Assembly (NCBI GenBank): GCA_016841445.1
Contig: JAENZD010000001.1
Coordinates: 62,001 to 126,000, forward strand
Length of the DNA: 64,000 bases
Origin: Anaerolineaceae bacterium
GTDB lineage: Bacteria > Chloroflexota > Anaerolineae > Anaerolineales > Anaerolineaceae
Reading direction: 5' to 3'
The translations under genes were made by a program, and so were the position numbers. The notes below the pieces were generated by a model. That model did no database searches, was not told the origin of the DNA, and saw only the letters and a list, made by a program, of their open reading frames with translations. Each line of letters starts with the position of its first letter. The first letter of the stretch is position 1. Below are positions 9,402 through 16,643 of the stretch, one piece after another.

Positions 9402-9463
9402 AACCCCTAAATACAGGGGTTTTGTGCTTAAAAAGGGCTATATACCCCTATATATGGGGGTAT
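9402..9463. repeat. two inverted repeats just inside the left element end
   Basis: AACCCCT-aaatac-AGGGGTT (9402-9421), followed by a T-run, looks like a terminator that would stop read-through from the tRNA promoter. ATACCCC...GGGGTAT (9442-9463) follows. Their place between the attachment site and int also fits recombinase arm sites. Confidence 0.5.
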
Positions 9464-9559
9464 GCCAAAAACACAACAGTTTAGGTTAGTACGCCTCCGC
9501 TTTTCTACTTCACCTTATTATGAAAATCTAGGATTTAGTACATCAAATAGAACTTGCGC

Positions 9560-9600
9560 TTGACAGGATGTAATACTAATGCTACAATATAATGTAGCAT
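9560..9600 (+). promoter_or_regulatory. int promoter with overlapping operator-like inverted repeat
   Basis: TTGACA (9560-9565) and TACAAT (9583-9588) with 17 bp spacing. The perfect inverted repeat ATGCTACA-ataata-type spacer-TGTAGCAT (9579-9600, 8-bp arms) overlaps the -10 box, so a bound protein would block int transcription. Confidence 0.7.
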
Positions 9601-9640
9601 ACAATAAACAATACGTAGCACAACTACAAGGGAGATTTTG

Positions 9641-10558
9641 ATGAATTTACAAGAAGCGGTGGAAGCATACCTGTTAGCGTGTAGGGTAAATAATGTATCT
9701 GAAAAAACGATGATTGGCTACAAATTTAACCTTGACCAATTCATCAATGTTATAGGAAACATCCGAGTTTTTGACCTTTCCCCAAATCATGTTCGCTTGT
9801 ACATGGCAAGTGAAATGGAAAGAAAGAACGCCAGGACAGGAGAGGTGATATCCAGTGAAACTCGAATGAAATCCTATGCTGTTGTTCGGGCATTCTGCAG
9901 GTGGCTGTATAACCAAGACCTTACGCCAACCTGTGTTACTGATAAAACAAAGGCACCAAGAACGGACCAGTTGATGCCCGAGGTGATTAGCCAAGAGGAG
10001 ATCAAAAGAATCTTCGAATACCTCGAAATTGCAGGGACATTCCGGGATAAAGTTATCTGGGAATTCTTCTTGGATACTGGCTGCCGCTTAGCAGAAGTCG
10101 CAGGACTTAAACTTGATGACATTAATATCAATGAGGGGTGGGCCAGGGTATTTGGCAAAGGACGCAAAGAGGGGATTGTTCCGATGGGTAATCGGCTATG
10201 TGAAGATTTGTATATGTATATTAACCGTTATCGGCGAGCTCCTTCGGATGAAGCGCATGTGTTCTGCTCTAATCGGGTTCCTTATCGAGCCTTGTCTCGA
10301 GATGGATTACAAATGTTGATCAAACGAGTTCACAAAAAAGTTGGCATAAAGGGGAAATATGGACCTCATATTTTACGACATACAATGGCTACCCAATTTA
10401 TTACTAACGGTGGAGATGTATCGATTTTACGAAAGATTCTTCGGCATTCTGATATCAAAACCACACAAAGGTATGTCAATTTAGCAGCAACGGATATTAT
10501 TTCTTCACACCGCGATAACAGTCCAATTGATCGAATGTGGCGAAAAGGCAATCAATAA
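9641..10558 (+). CDS. tyrosine recombinase / integrase
   Basis: 305 aa from the ATG at 9641, preceded by GGGAG; a TTG three bases earlier is in frame but less likely. It has an N-terminal SAM-like core-binding domain (residues 1-100) and a catalytic domain with the complete set Arg149 (D-T-G-C-R-L), His243 and Arg246 (H-I-L-R-H), His269 and nucleophile Tyr278 (T-T-Q-R-Y-V). The size is that of XerC/D-type enzymes. Its place next to a cut tRNA gene indicates that it integrated this element. It converges on the leftward cassette. Confidence 0.95.
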   Translation: MNLQEAVEAYLLACRVNNVSEKTMIGYKFNLDQFINVIGNIRVFDLSPNHVRLYMASEMERKNARTGEVISSETRMKSYAVVRAFCRWLYNQDLTPTCVTDKTKAPRTDQLMPEVISQEEIKRIFEYLEIAGTFRDKVIWEFFLDTGCRLAEVAGLKLDDININEGWARVFGKGRKEGIVPMGNRLCEDLYMYINRYRRAPSDEAHVFCSNRVPYRALSRDGLQMLIKRVHKKVGIKGKYGPHILRHTMATQFITNGGDVSILRKILRHSDIKTTQRYVNLAATDIISSHRDNSPIDRMWRKGNQ

Positions 10559-10683
10559 GTAATACTATTGAATAGACTCATCTATTTATCATCAGGAGTG
10601 ATTCGGAGTTTACCCTGGCGAATGTTTTACTTGCTCATACAATTGCATCCGCCAGGAGATGTAAACCAGTCGGCACTTGGCTT

Positions 10684-11346
10684 TCAGTTACTGAGTGACA
10701 TCAACAAGAATTCTAAATGTCCTGAAAATATATTGTGAGTTAGGATGCCAGTGCTTTGTTGACCTGTAATAACCCTACGAACTGTCGCTCCAATGTGACC
10801 AGCTGCCATCGCACCAGTGTAGATCGTCGCTTTGGATGTGCAGGGATCGTCCGGGATTTGACTGTCGTCCTGGTTTGCGAGGGTATCCTCATACCATTGG
10901 ATATTCTCCATATCAACGATATACATCTGGAAATATTCAGCAGCCATCCGGGAGTCAAGATACCAGAGCGGTTTAGTTCGCTTCACAGCCGCCCAAATCT
11001 TCTTTCTGGCGTTGATGCTGTCCACCGCTGAGATGATGATATGGGTTGGTGTCAAAAGGGTCTCCTCAGCAACCCTTTCATTGTGATGATAAACATGCAC
11101 ATCGTCGGCGAATTCGTGGATTGTGAGATCTATGGCGAGACTCTTTGGCATTCCGACGTCGGAATGCTTATGAAGTTGAACCGGGATGTTAACCTCCTCA
11201 ACCGTATCCCCGTCATAAACGACCAATTCCCCACAACCCATCTTGGCCAGGGTGAGCGCGGTGAAAGCACCAATCCCACCAAGGCCGATCAGGGTTACTG
11301 AAAACTTCTGGGCATTAAAAATGCCTATATGTCTTGTGTGATCCAT
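10684..11346 (-). CDS. E1-like (ThiF/MoeB/UBA-type) activating enzyme of a ubiquitin-like cassette
   Basis: 220 aa. The Rossmann-type ATP-binding motif G-L-G-G-I-G is at 21-26, the acidic pair D-G-D at 45-47, Asn53 in E-V-N, the family D-V-G-x-P-K motif at 63-68 and the conserved Asp109. Cys169 (D-D-P-C-T-S) is the likely thioester-forming cysteine. It lacks the CxxC zinc pairs of MoeB and ThiF, and no ThiS/MoaD pathway gene is nearby. It would adenylate the C-terminal Gly of the modifier encoded at 13894-14217. Last gene of the leftward set; length and context match PRTRC-type ThiF proteins. Confidence 0.85.
   Translation of the reverse strand: MDHTRHIGIFNAQKFSVTLIGLGGIGAFTALTLAKMGCGELVVYDGDTVEEVNIPVQLHKHSDVGMPKSLAIDLTIHEFADDVHVYHHNERVAEETLLTPTHIIISAVDSINARKKIWAAVKRTKPLWYLDSRMAAEYFQMYIVDMENIQWYEDTLANQDDSQIPDDPCTSKATIYTGAMAAGHIGATVRRVITGQQSTGILTHNIFSGHLEFLLMSLSN
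11151..11164. repeat. TTCCGACGTCGGAA palindrome, inside the E1 gene
   Basis: Read in frame it gives S-D-V-G, overlapping the conserved D-V-G-x-P-K motif of the enzyme family, so here the palindrome is compatible with the required protein sequence. Confidence 0.95.
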
Positions 11347-11354
11347 AATGCCTC

Positions 11355-11561
11355 CTAGTCTCCAAAATATCGTTCGACTTTCCGGCGAAGGGCTTTCAGC
11401 CTTTGGCGGGGGATGGTCAGATCAAGATGACTGCCAAGATTGTCAAAGATATAGCCTATTTGATCCATCGTTTCAGCCGCGTAAGCAACATCATTCGAGT
11501 CATCAGATTCGACATATAGCTCGCATTCTTGCAATAGCTGAAGGGCATCCCAATAATCCAT
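11355..11561 (-). CDS. 68-aa protein between JAB peptidase and E1
   Basis: ATG at 11561 with AAGGGG upstream; it ends 8 bp before the E1 start. The protein is mostly helical and acidic in its N-terminal half and basic at its C-terminus (R-R-K-V-E-R-Y-F). I do not recognise it. Its tight placement in the operon suggests a small adaptor, substrate or regulator of the conjugation system. Confidence 0.75.
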   Translation of the reverse strand: MDYWDALQLLQECELYVESDDSNDVAYAAETMDQIGYIFDNLGSHLDLTIPRQRLKALRRKVERYFGD

Positions 11562-11587
11562 ATCCCCTTCGATTTGATCGTAAGCCG

Positions 11588-12379
11588 CTAACCATTCTTT
11601 CTGCCAGGATTGAAAATCCGTTTCTCCAGGCTCGTTTTCAGGCCGACCAAAAAGCTCAGTACGCGAGAACCAGGTTTTTTGGCGGCCGGGAGTTGTAAAG
11701 GGAAGTTTAAAGCCTCTATCCTCAATCTCTCCAGGTATTCTTTGTAGAGCTTTTTGACGGTAGCAATAAAGGACTTCTCAACACCGTACTCCACCGGGAT
11801 ATGAGAGGTCAGGACCTTCCCGTCTTTGTATTTATCAAAACGGCCGACCCAGGTATGCGGTGTGCGGACAATGGAGATAGACCATTTGACAAGTTCCGGT
11901 ATGCCGCCCAACGGTTCCTTCTCTGCTGTGTGGTTATCGGTTCCAGACCAGTTGTGCGGTCCAGGTGTGGCTGATCCTAAAGGATGGCGGTGAAGCCAGC
12001 ACTTCATCTTTCCGACGTCGGAACGCTCAAGCAAGGGCAGGATCTTCTCTGCAGAGATTTCTGTGAACGAGGCTGATCCCACATCGAGGAGGACTACATC
12101 ATAAACCTCAAAAATGATCTCCTGTTCAGAATTATGAACATTTACAAAGCCAAAGCCGGAGAACTCCTGGCTATCTACAACCACTCGAGCGGCTTCCAAA
12201 CGAGCAAAAACATCCTGGCTTAGGAGAATCCGCATGGGCTTTTTCGGGGTTCGATGTTTGGTCTGCTTTGATACCCTTGGTTTTGTGGATCCAACAATAC
12301 CTATGGGTGTTTTGGAAACAAAGGTTGTAGTGGTTTTTTCTGCTTGACCATGTTTCTTGGGTAGATTTTTACGACTCAT
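11588..12379 (-). CDS. JAB/MPN (JAMM) metalloprotease of the ubiquitin-like cassette
   Basis: 263 aa from the ATG at 12379, chosen because AGGAGG precedes it; it overlaps the upstream gene by 11 bp. Residues 1-48 form a basic, probably disordered tail. The JAMM zinc site is complete: Glu72, H-x-H at 120-122, Ser135 and Asp138 (S-G-T-D). The loop between H-x-H and S-x-x-D is longer than in canonical members. Such enzymes cleave ubiquitin-like proteins from targets or process precursors. The modifier here already ends in GG, so deconjugation is the likelier job (inference). It corresponds in position to PRTRC protein A. Confidence 0.85.
   Translation of the reverse strand: MSRKNLPKKHGQAEKTTTTFVSKTPIGIVGSTKPRVSKQTKHRTPKKPMRILLSQDVFARLEAARVVVDSQEFSGFGFVNVHNSEQEIIFEVYDVVLLDVGSASFTEISAEKILPLLERSDVGKMKCWLHRHPLGSATPGPHNWSGTDNHTAEKEPLGGIPELVKWSISIVRTPHTWVGRFDKYKDGKVLTSHIPVEYGVEKSFIATVKKLYKEYLERLRIEALNFPLQLPAAKKPGSRVLSFLVGLKTSLEKRIFNPGRKNG
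12010..12023. repeat. TTCCGACGTCGGAA palindrome, inside the JAB gene
   Basis: Encodes S-D-V-G at residues 110-113, just ahead of the H-x-H zinc ligands. No family motif demands this sequence here. Confidence 0.95.
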
Positions 12380-13097
12380 TTTCTGGTATCCTCCTGTAGA
12401 AGAAAAGTTCGGTTGGGTACACCAACGGTGAATCCACGTTTTGAATGGTGACATACAAATACAACGACCGGAACAGTTCGGGAATATCCCCAGCTTGCAG
12501 GTTCATGCTGATGATCGGTCCAAAATTTCCCCAACAGGTGCTTGGACGGTAGGTCAAGGGATTGCTGATCATCTCTTGTTGATCTGCCATGGCATAGTGG
12601 TGCATGTGCCTGCGGTGATACCGCCCATCATCAGCCGTCATATTCTTTTCCGGGATGAAGTGAATGCTGTCAATGTTATTAGAAATCAGTGCACTGTTGT
12701 AGGGGACATAAATGCTGTATGCCCCAATGTTGTACTTACCTGGCGTTAACCTGGAATGCCTTACCCTGCCTGAAGGAGCAGGAACATTGACGATCAGCTC
12801 CTGGGTTTGAGCCTTGAGGTAGAGGCTGCCTTCAGACTGGGTTGCGCTAAATCGCTTATACGGCAGCTGTTTCATGCGGGTCAGGAAAACCTGCCAGCCT
12901 GGATTTGAAAGATAGAAGTTGATCTTGTCAATTTCAGTAAAAAGACTGCTGTTGACCCGTTGACCAGCTTCTTGGTGGTAGGTGCTGAAACGCGAATCTT
13001 GTTCCAGAGATTGAACTTTTGATTTGAAATACTTCGTGATCACAGCTTGAAATGTTGGATCAATTTCAACCTGATCGATCCGTGTTAATTTGATCAT
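12369..13097 (-). CDS. E2-like protein, second copy (PRTRC protein B-like)
   Basis: 242 aa, ATG at 13097 with AAAGGAGG upstream. It shares with the preceding gene the block I-H-F-I-P, then a His-rich stretch (R-R-H-M-H-H near 162-167), then T-C-W with G-P (Cys188) and D-I-P-E-L-F. A conserved His cluster 20-30 residues before a lone conserved Cys is the layout of divergent bacterial E2/UBC-fold proteins, with the Cys as the thioester carrier. The E2 call rests on this motif and on gene order, not on a database match. Confidence 0.65.
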   Translation of the reverse strand: MIKLTRIDQVEIDPTFQAVITKYFKSKVQSLEQDSRFSTYHQEAGQRVNSSLFTEIDKINFYLSNPGWQVFLTRMKQLPYKRFSATQSEGSLYLKAQTQELIVNVPAPSGRVRHSRLTPGKYNIGAYSIYVPYNSALISNNIDSIHFIPEKNMTADDGRYHRRHMHHYAMADQQEMISNPLTYRPSTCWGNFGPIISMNLQAGDIPELFRSLYLYVTIQNVDSPLVYPTELFFYRRIPENES

Positions 13098-13109
13098 AAG
13101 TCCTCCTTT

Positions 13110-13868
13110 CTAAAAAATATTGGGGTTGTATCCGCTGGCATAAGCAAGTGCCTCAGCAATCGAAATCTCCTTTTCTAATGCAAAGGTTTCAGCGGGGATA
13201 TCTACTGCATGATCTGGCCAACATAAAATGCTGTTCAAATCAATTCTTTCAAGGAAAACAAGGGCAGATTCAAAGATGGTTGGAATATCTGCTAAGGACA
13301 TGGCATTGCTCATCAGCGGTCCAACGGATGCCCAGCAGGTTAGTGGCATTTCATCAAGGAGATTTCCAATCGGTGAGGCACTCAAGTTGTGATGAAAATG
13401 GCGGTCTTTCGTCCTTAGCCTTTTTACGGGAATGAAATGGATTTGTTCGAGGGATTCACGGATGATGGTGTCAATATTAATGCAAACAGCATAACGACCC
13501 AGATTGAAAAATTTGTTTTCAATATCCACAAGATCGCTGTTTTCGTTAAAAATTCTCACGCAGCCAGCTGAAAAAATGGGCTTGGTGACCCCAACCAGGT
13601 ACTCTCCGCCATGTGAATTTTCCCGTACCCCAAAAGTGGAAAAAGGTAGCAGTGTGAGCTTCTCAATAGTTCGGGTCATCTCCATAGCAGGGTTGCTGAT
13701 CCTGTTCAAGAGCATGTCCCGCTTTATCTTAATGTAGTGATCGATCGGATCAATACCAAAAGTTTTCCGCTTGAGGGTCAAATTGGTAAAAAGAGAAATG
13801 AGTTTACTTTCAAAGGTATCTTCGATTTTTATATTGTCGCCTGTTAATAAAAAGGGGAGCCGAATAAT
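13110..13868 (-). CDS. E2-like protein, first copy, apparent AUU start
   Basis: 252 aa if translation begins at ATT 13868. The open frame reaches an ATG at 13955, but that part overlaps the modifier gene in another frame and looks like a shadow. ATT 13868 lies five bases after AGGGGAG, and the N-terminus I-I-R-L then matches M-I-K-L of the neighbouring paralogue. The shared core is I-H-F-I-P, R-H-F-H-H, L-T-C-W (Cys178), G-P-L-M-S and D-I-P-T-I-F. The gene lies 25 bp downstream of the modifier stop and 12 bp before its paralogue. The start remains uncertain. Confidence 0.65.
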   Translation of the reverse strand: MIRLPFLLTGDNIKIEDTFESKLISLFTNLTLKRKTFGIDPIDHYIKIKRDMLLNRISNPAMEMTRTIEKLTLLPFSTFGVRENSHGGEYLVGVTKPIFSAGCVRIFNENSDLVDIENKFFNLGRYAVCINIDTIIRESLEQIHFIPVKRLRTKDRHFHHNLSASPIGNLLDEMPLTCWASVGPLMSNAMSLADIPTIFESALVFLERIDLNSILCWPDHAVDIPAETFALEKEISIAEALAYASGYNPNIF

Positions 13869-13880
13869 ATCGACTCCCCT
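13849..13880 (-). terminator. terminator hairpin containing the ribosome site of the next gene
   Basis: On the minus strand AGGGGAG (13880-13874) pairs with CTCCCCT (13859-13853), extended by inner pairs, and runs into TTTTT. It follows the modifier stop by about 14 bp. Its 5' arm is also the Shine-Dalgarno sequence of the first E2-like gene, so folding would both end transcription and hide that site. Confidence 0.75.
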
Positions 13881-13893
13881 GATTTGGCGGAGA

Positions 13894-14217
13894 CTAACCG
13901 CCCTTGACGTTGCCGATGGCGGAGACAACGCTGCCGACGGGAACGACGGTAGCATCGTCGATCACTGCGGCGTTCATGTAGAACGTCACTGCGCCGAAGG
14001 TCAGGCCGGAGAGGGCCTTGAGTTGGGCGAGGGTAATCGCCTCAGCTGCAGGAACGTAGCGGGTTTCACCCCCGCTGGTGCGGAGGGTGATCACCTGGGT
14101 TGGATCCACGATGGGAGCGAGTCCTTGCTCGTCCTCAAAGGTGTCATCCAGTTCCTCGTCGAGTTCATCTTCGACATCATCAAATTCCTCGGGGATCGCA
14201 TTTAATTCGTCTGACAT
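13894..14217 (-). CDS. ubiquitin-like modifier with C-terminal Gly-Gly
   Basis: 107 aa, ATG at 14217 with AAAGGAG upstream. Residues 1-33 are extremely acidic (E-E-F-D-D-V-E-D-E-L-D). Residues about 40-103 have the size and strand pattern of a beta-grasp domain (Q-V-I-T-L-R-T, R-Y-V-P, L-K-A-L-S-G-L, V-T-F-Y-M-N). The chain ends in N-V-K-G-G-stop, with the diglycine exposed and no extension to be removed. With the downstream E2-like, JAB and E1-like genes it is the likely conjugated modifier, similar in place and length to PRTRC protein C. The terminator after it suggests it is made in excess over the enzymes. Confidence 0.8.
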   Translation of the reverse strand: MSDELNAIPEEFDDVEDELDEELDDTFEDEQGLAPIVDPTQVITLRTSGGETRYVPAAEAITLAQLKALSGLTFGAVTFYMNAAVIDDATVVPVGSVVSAIGNVKGG

Positions 14218-14306
14218 ATTTGTTTACTCCTTTCTGTGAGTAGATCATTGGGTGATTTGTGTAAAAACATGATGATTTCCAGAAGTACGCCAATTTTGAC
14301 ATTTCA

Positions 14307-14320
14307 TTCCGACGTCGGAA
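14307..14320. repeat. TTCCGACGTCGGAA palindrome, upstream of the modifier gene
   Basis: Intergenic, 90 bp before the modifier ATG and 67 bp after the stop of the zinc-finger gene; well placed to act on the cassette's promoter or leader. Confidence 0.95.
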
Positions 14321-14386
14321 TCAAATCCGCAAACAAACACTGATAATTACAGTTGTGAATACACCTGGCGTTTTTCACCCCTTTTC

Positions 14387-14602
14387 TTATCGTTGAAAAT
14401 CTGCCCGGAGGCTGGCGATCGTATCTTTAATGTCCTGGTCATCTTGCCATTGATATTGAATTTTATCCAGGCAGGAACAGCAAAGCTTATGATGCTTAGA
14501 GGGTGTTGTTTGAGAACAGCGCAAACAGATAGCGCTAGGGTTGTAGAATTTCAGTTTTCGTCTCTTCCAATGAGCCACGTGAGGCCATTTTGATATCTCC
14601 AA
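14387..14602 (-). CDS. 71-aa putative zinc-finger protein
   Basis: TTG start at 14602 with AAAGGAG six bases upstream. It carries C-L-R-C and, 13 residues later, C-C-S-C, a plausible Cys4 zinc site, followed by a charged helix. It has a leader hairpin of the type also found ahead of ssb and rnhA. The function is unknown; it may be a small DNA- or RNA-binding regulator of the downstream cassette. Confidence 0.7.
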   Translation of the reverse strand: MEISKWPHVAHWKRRKLKFYNPSAICLRCSQTTPSKHHKLCCSCLDKIQYQWQDDQDIKDTIASLRADFQR

Positions 14603-14998
14603 GATCAGCTCCTTTCAATAATTGGGGATTTGTGGTCCTTATCTCATTTTCATTCTTGTATGGATAACTGACCTGATGACAGATGCCGAAAGGCAAACTA
14701 GCCTTGCCGGATTAAAAACCATATTGAGAGATCATCTATTCAATGCAAAGTTGAGAAACCTGTCTGATAGAGTTTGATCTGCCTTGCTGAAATGATCGCA
14801 GAAAAGCCAAAGTGCCTTGCGGCAAAAGGGTAGTACGGGGGGTGGGAAACTAAAATTGTCTTTGATCTCAGGGTCATGGAAAAACGATTGGTAGAGGTTC
14901 GAGCATCAGGAGAAGTAAAAAAATCATAACCTCTGGATCTCAAAAACCCAAGATCGCATGAAGCGAAAACCCCGAGATTTCTCCCGGGATTTCCTTGT
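14603..14998 (-). other. intergenic gap with terminator-like hairpin and leader element
   Basis: 396 bp. About 14968-14990 a hairpin with GAGA/TCTC and CCC/GGG pairs followed by TTTT on the minus strand probably ends the 541-aa gene's transcript. The remainder holds the leader hairpin at 14683. A 67-codon TTG-initiated frame (14740-14943) has no ribosome site and is not called. Confidence 0.5.
14683..14703 (-). promoter_or_regulatory. shared leader hairpin, copy 1 (zinc-finger gene)
   Basis: Minus strand GGCTAGTTTGCC-TTTC-GGCAT: a TGCC/GGCA stem with a 4-nt loop, about 80 nt before the TTG at 14602. Related elements precede ssb (17766) and rnhA (19382). Confidence 0.6.
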
Positions 14999-16624
14999 TT
15001 ATTGTCTGAGTTTTTGGATGGTTTGCGGACTCCATTTCATCGAGATTACTGCATTGAATAATCGCTGTTTTAGGCTCTGTTTGGCGTCGATGGGTATATA
15101 TAGCTCATTATTATCTGCCTTTATTTTTGCAATCTTCCAGTTGATCTCTCGAGCACCTTGATATTCCGATGAAGCCGTGAGGACGATCATTTTTTCTGGG
15201 AAGACGGTGATAACTCGGTCGCGTGGACGCTGGAGGTCACCAACCGCATACGCAGCTTCATAGAATCGGTGCATAGCCTGGCCATAATCTGTCCCTGATG
15301 CAATGGCTTTCCGATAGACCTGCTCACCCTTCGGCGATTGGGCCATCTTACAGGCGTGATAAGCTTGTTTATAGGCTTCATTGACATTCTTCCCGGCAAA
15401 GATATGTTCTAATACGACCTCATTGAAGAGCCTTGACCATTCTGTTTTACTTTCATCATAGGGGATGGACTGTAGAAAGGGGTCTTTTTCTAATATGTCA
15501 GCATAATACACTTCGTTAGACGGATACCAACCAGGCGGGTCTTGAATCGGCCAGGCATAATCAAATATCTCATCTGCGAAATTTACTGCATAAGCTTCCA
15601 GATTTTGGGTTGACATCCCGAGATGGGCGGGGATTTTGATCTCTCTGGCAAGAAAATCAAGATAAATGCCGCCATACAGGAGGAGCAAGATGTCTTGCAC
15701 TGGAACATTATCATCCATCAAATCCGTCAATTTTCTTTTGATATTAGCCAAACCAAGCGGGACTCGGCTTTTGAGTAAAGCCTCAAGCTGGTCATCTGTC
15801 AGGTACTTTGCTTTCTTATGCCGAGTTATCCGAAGGACCCGTTGATCCGAATCTCTTTGATCGGGGGCAAAATCATATCTGAGGGATGGATGTCGCTGCT
15901 TGAAATTTTGTCTTCGAAATGAAATGGCTAACTCTCGGAGTTTGAGAATATCAATTCCGACGTCGGAATGACGAAGAAATGGATACTCCCTCGGGGTCAA
16001 TTCCAATTGTGTGGACTGATTAATCGGTACGGAGGACACCCCCCGATCATCAAATAACAGATCATCATCAGAAAAGTGATAGCGATCATAATTTGGGTCC
16101 CCATCCAGTGATTCTCCAGAAAGAAAAACTGTATCTTTTTCCTCATAGGCTCCCGTATATGGGTCATAATCGAGGTTTGCAGGTTCTCCTGGCATGGTTT
16201 GAGCCAGGTAGAGTTCGTTCTTGGCTTCTATCGCAGAGTTCCGCAGGTCAAAGCCATAATCATCATGACTTATGTAATACGCAGCAAGCACCTCGAGTTG
16301 TTGTTTGTTTTCGAGGTAGATTTGAACCCATTGTTTATAATCATCCTTATCCATGATCCATGACCACACTTGGTAGAGATATGCGCCATCGTGCAAGATT
16401 CGTAGAATTGCTTGGGCTTCATCATCAATCCATCCCACCAGAGTCTCCTCAAAACGTTCCAAGAGCTGGTTAAAGGTCAGCGCCCCCTCTGACATGATCC
16501 GCTTGATATCCGCTAAAGAATAATGATATTTCTCCTGGAGGAGATCCAATCGAAGCTGCTGTTCATCCTCAAATCCTTCATAGACTTCACCAATGCAATC
16601 CACATGCTCACAAAATTCTGGCAT
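14999..16624 (-). CDS. 541-aa element protein of unknown function
   Basis: Start taken at the ATG 16624, since the longer frame to 16675 runs through a terminator. No enzyme motif is recognised. The protein is acidic and helical, with a very acidic middle (residues about 170-215). Two segments resemble each other: S-L-A-D-I-K-R-I-M-S-E-G near residue 37 and G-L-A-N-I-K-R-K-L-T-D near 290, each followed by a hydrophobic helical stretch. This suggests an internal duplication. It is the largest gene of the element and could be a structural, replication or partition protein, but nothing in the sequence decides this. Confidence 0.75.
   Translation of the reverse strand: MPEFCEHVDCIGEVYEGFEDEQQLRLDLLQEKYHYSLADIKRIMSEGALTFNQLLERFEETLVGWIDDEAQAILRILHDGAYLYQVWSWIMDKDDYKQWVQIYLENKQQLEVLAAYYISHDDYGFDLRNSAIEAKNELYLAQTMPGEPANLDYDPYTGAYEEKDTVFLSGESLDGDPNYDRYHFSDDDLLFDDRGVSSVPINQSTQLELTPREYPFLRHSDVGIDILKLRELAISFRRQNFKQRHPSLRYDFAPDQRDSDQRVLRITRHKKAKYLTDDQLEALLKSRVPLGLANIKRKLTDLMDDNVPVQDILLLLYGGIYLDFLAREIKIPAHLGMSTQNLEAYAVNFADEIFDYAWPIQDPPGWYPSNEVYYADILEKDPFLQSIPYDESKTEWSRLFNEVVLEHIFAGKNVNEAYKQAYHACKMAQSPKGEQVYRKAIASGTDYGQAMHRFYEAAYAVGDLQRPRDRVITVFPEKMIVLTASSEYQGAREINWKIAKIKADNNELYIPIDAKQSLKQRLFNAVISMKWSPQTIQKLRQ
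15955..15968. repeat. TTCCGACGTCGGAA palindrome, inside the 541-aa gene
   Basis: Encodes S-D-V-G, in the context F-L-R-H-S-D-V-G-I-D, in the middle of the protein. Confidence 0.95.
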
Positions 16625-16643
16625 AACGGCACCTTGGTAAAAC

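Noticed and set aside
10684-11346. ThiF/MoeB sulfur-carrier adenylyltransferase for thiamine or molybdopterin
   Set aside because: No zinc CxxC pairs, no thiS/moaD or biosynthetic neighbours, and it ends a cassette with a GG modifier, JAB and E2-like genes.
12441-12749. A 102-codon plus-strand frame opposite the second E2-like gene
   Set aside because: Lies wholly within a convincing gene on the other strand and has no ribosome site.
13771-14205. A 144-codon plus-strand open frame opposite the modifier and E2-like genes
   Set aside because: No ribosome site; it is the antisense shadow of the modifier gene, which has a proper site and a meaningful GG end.
14740-14943. A 67-codon TTG-started frame between the zinc-finger and 541-aa genes
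   Set aside because: No ribosome site and odd composition; the region is better read as leader and terminator.
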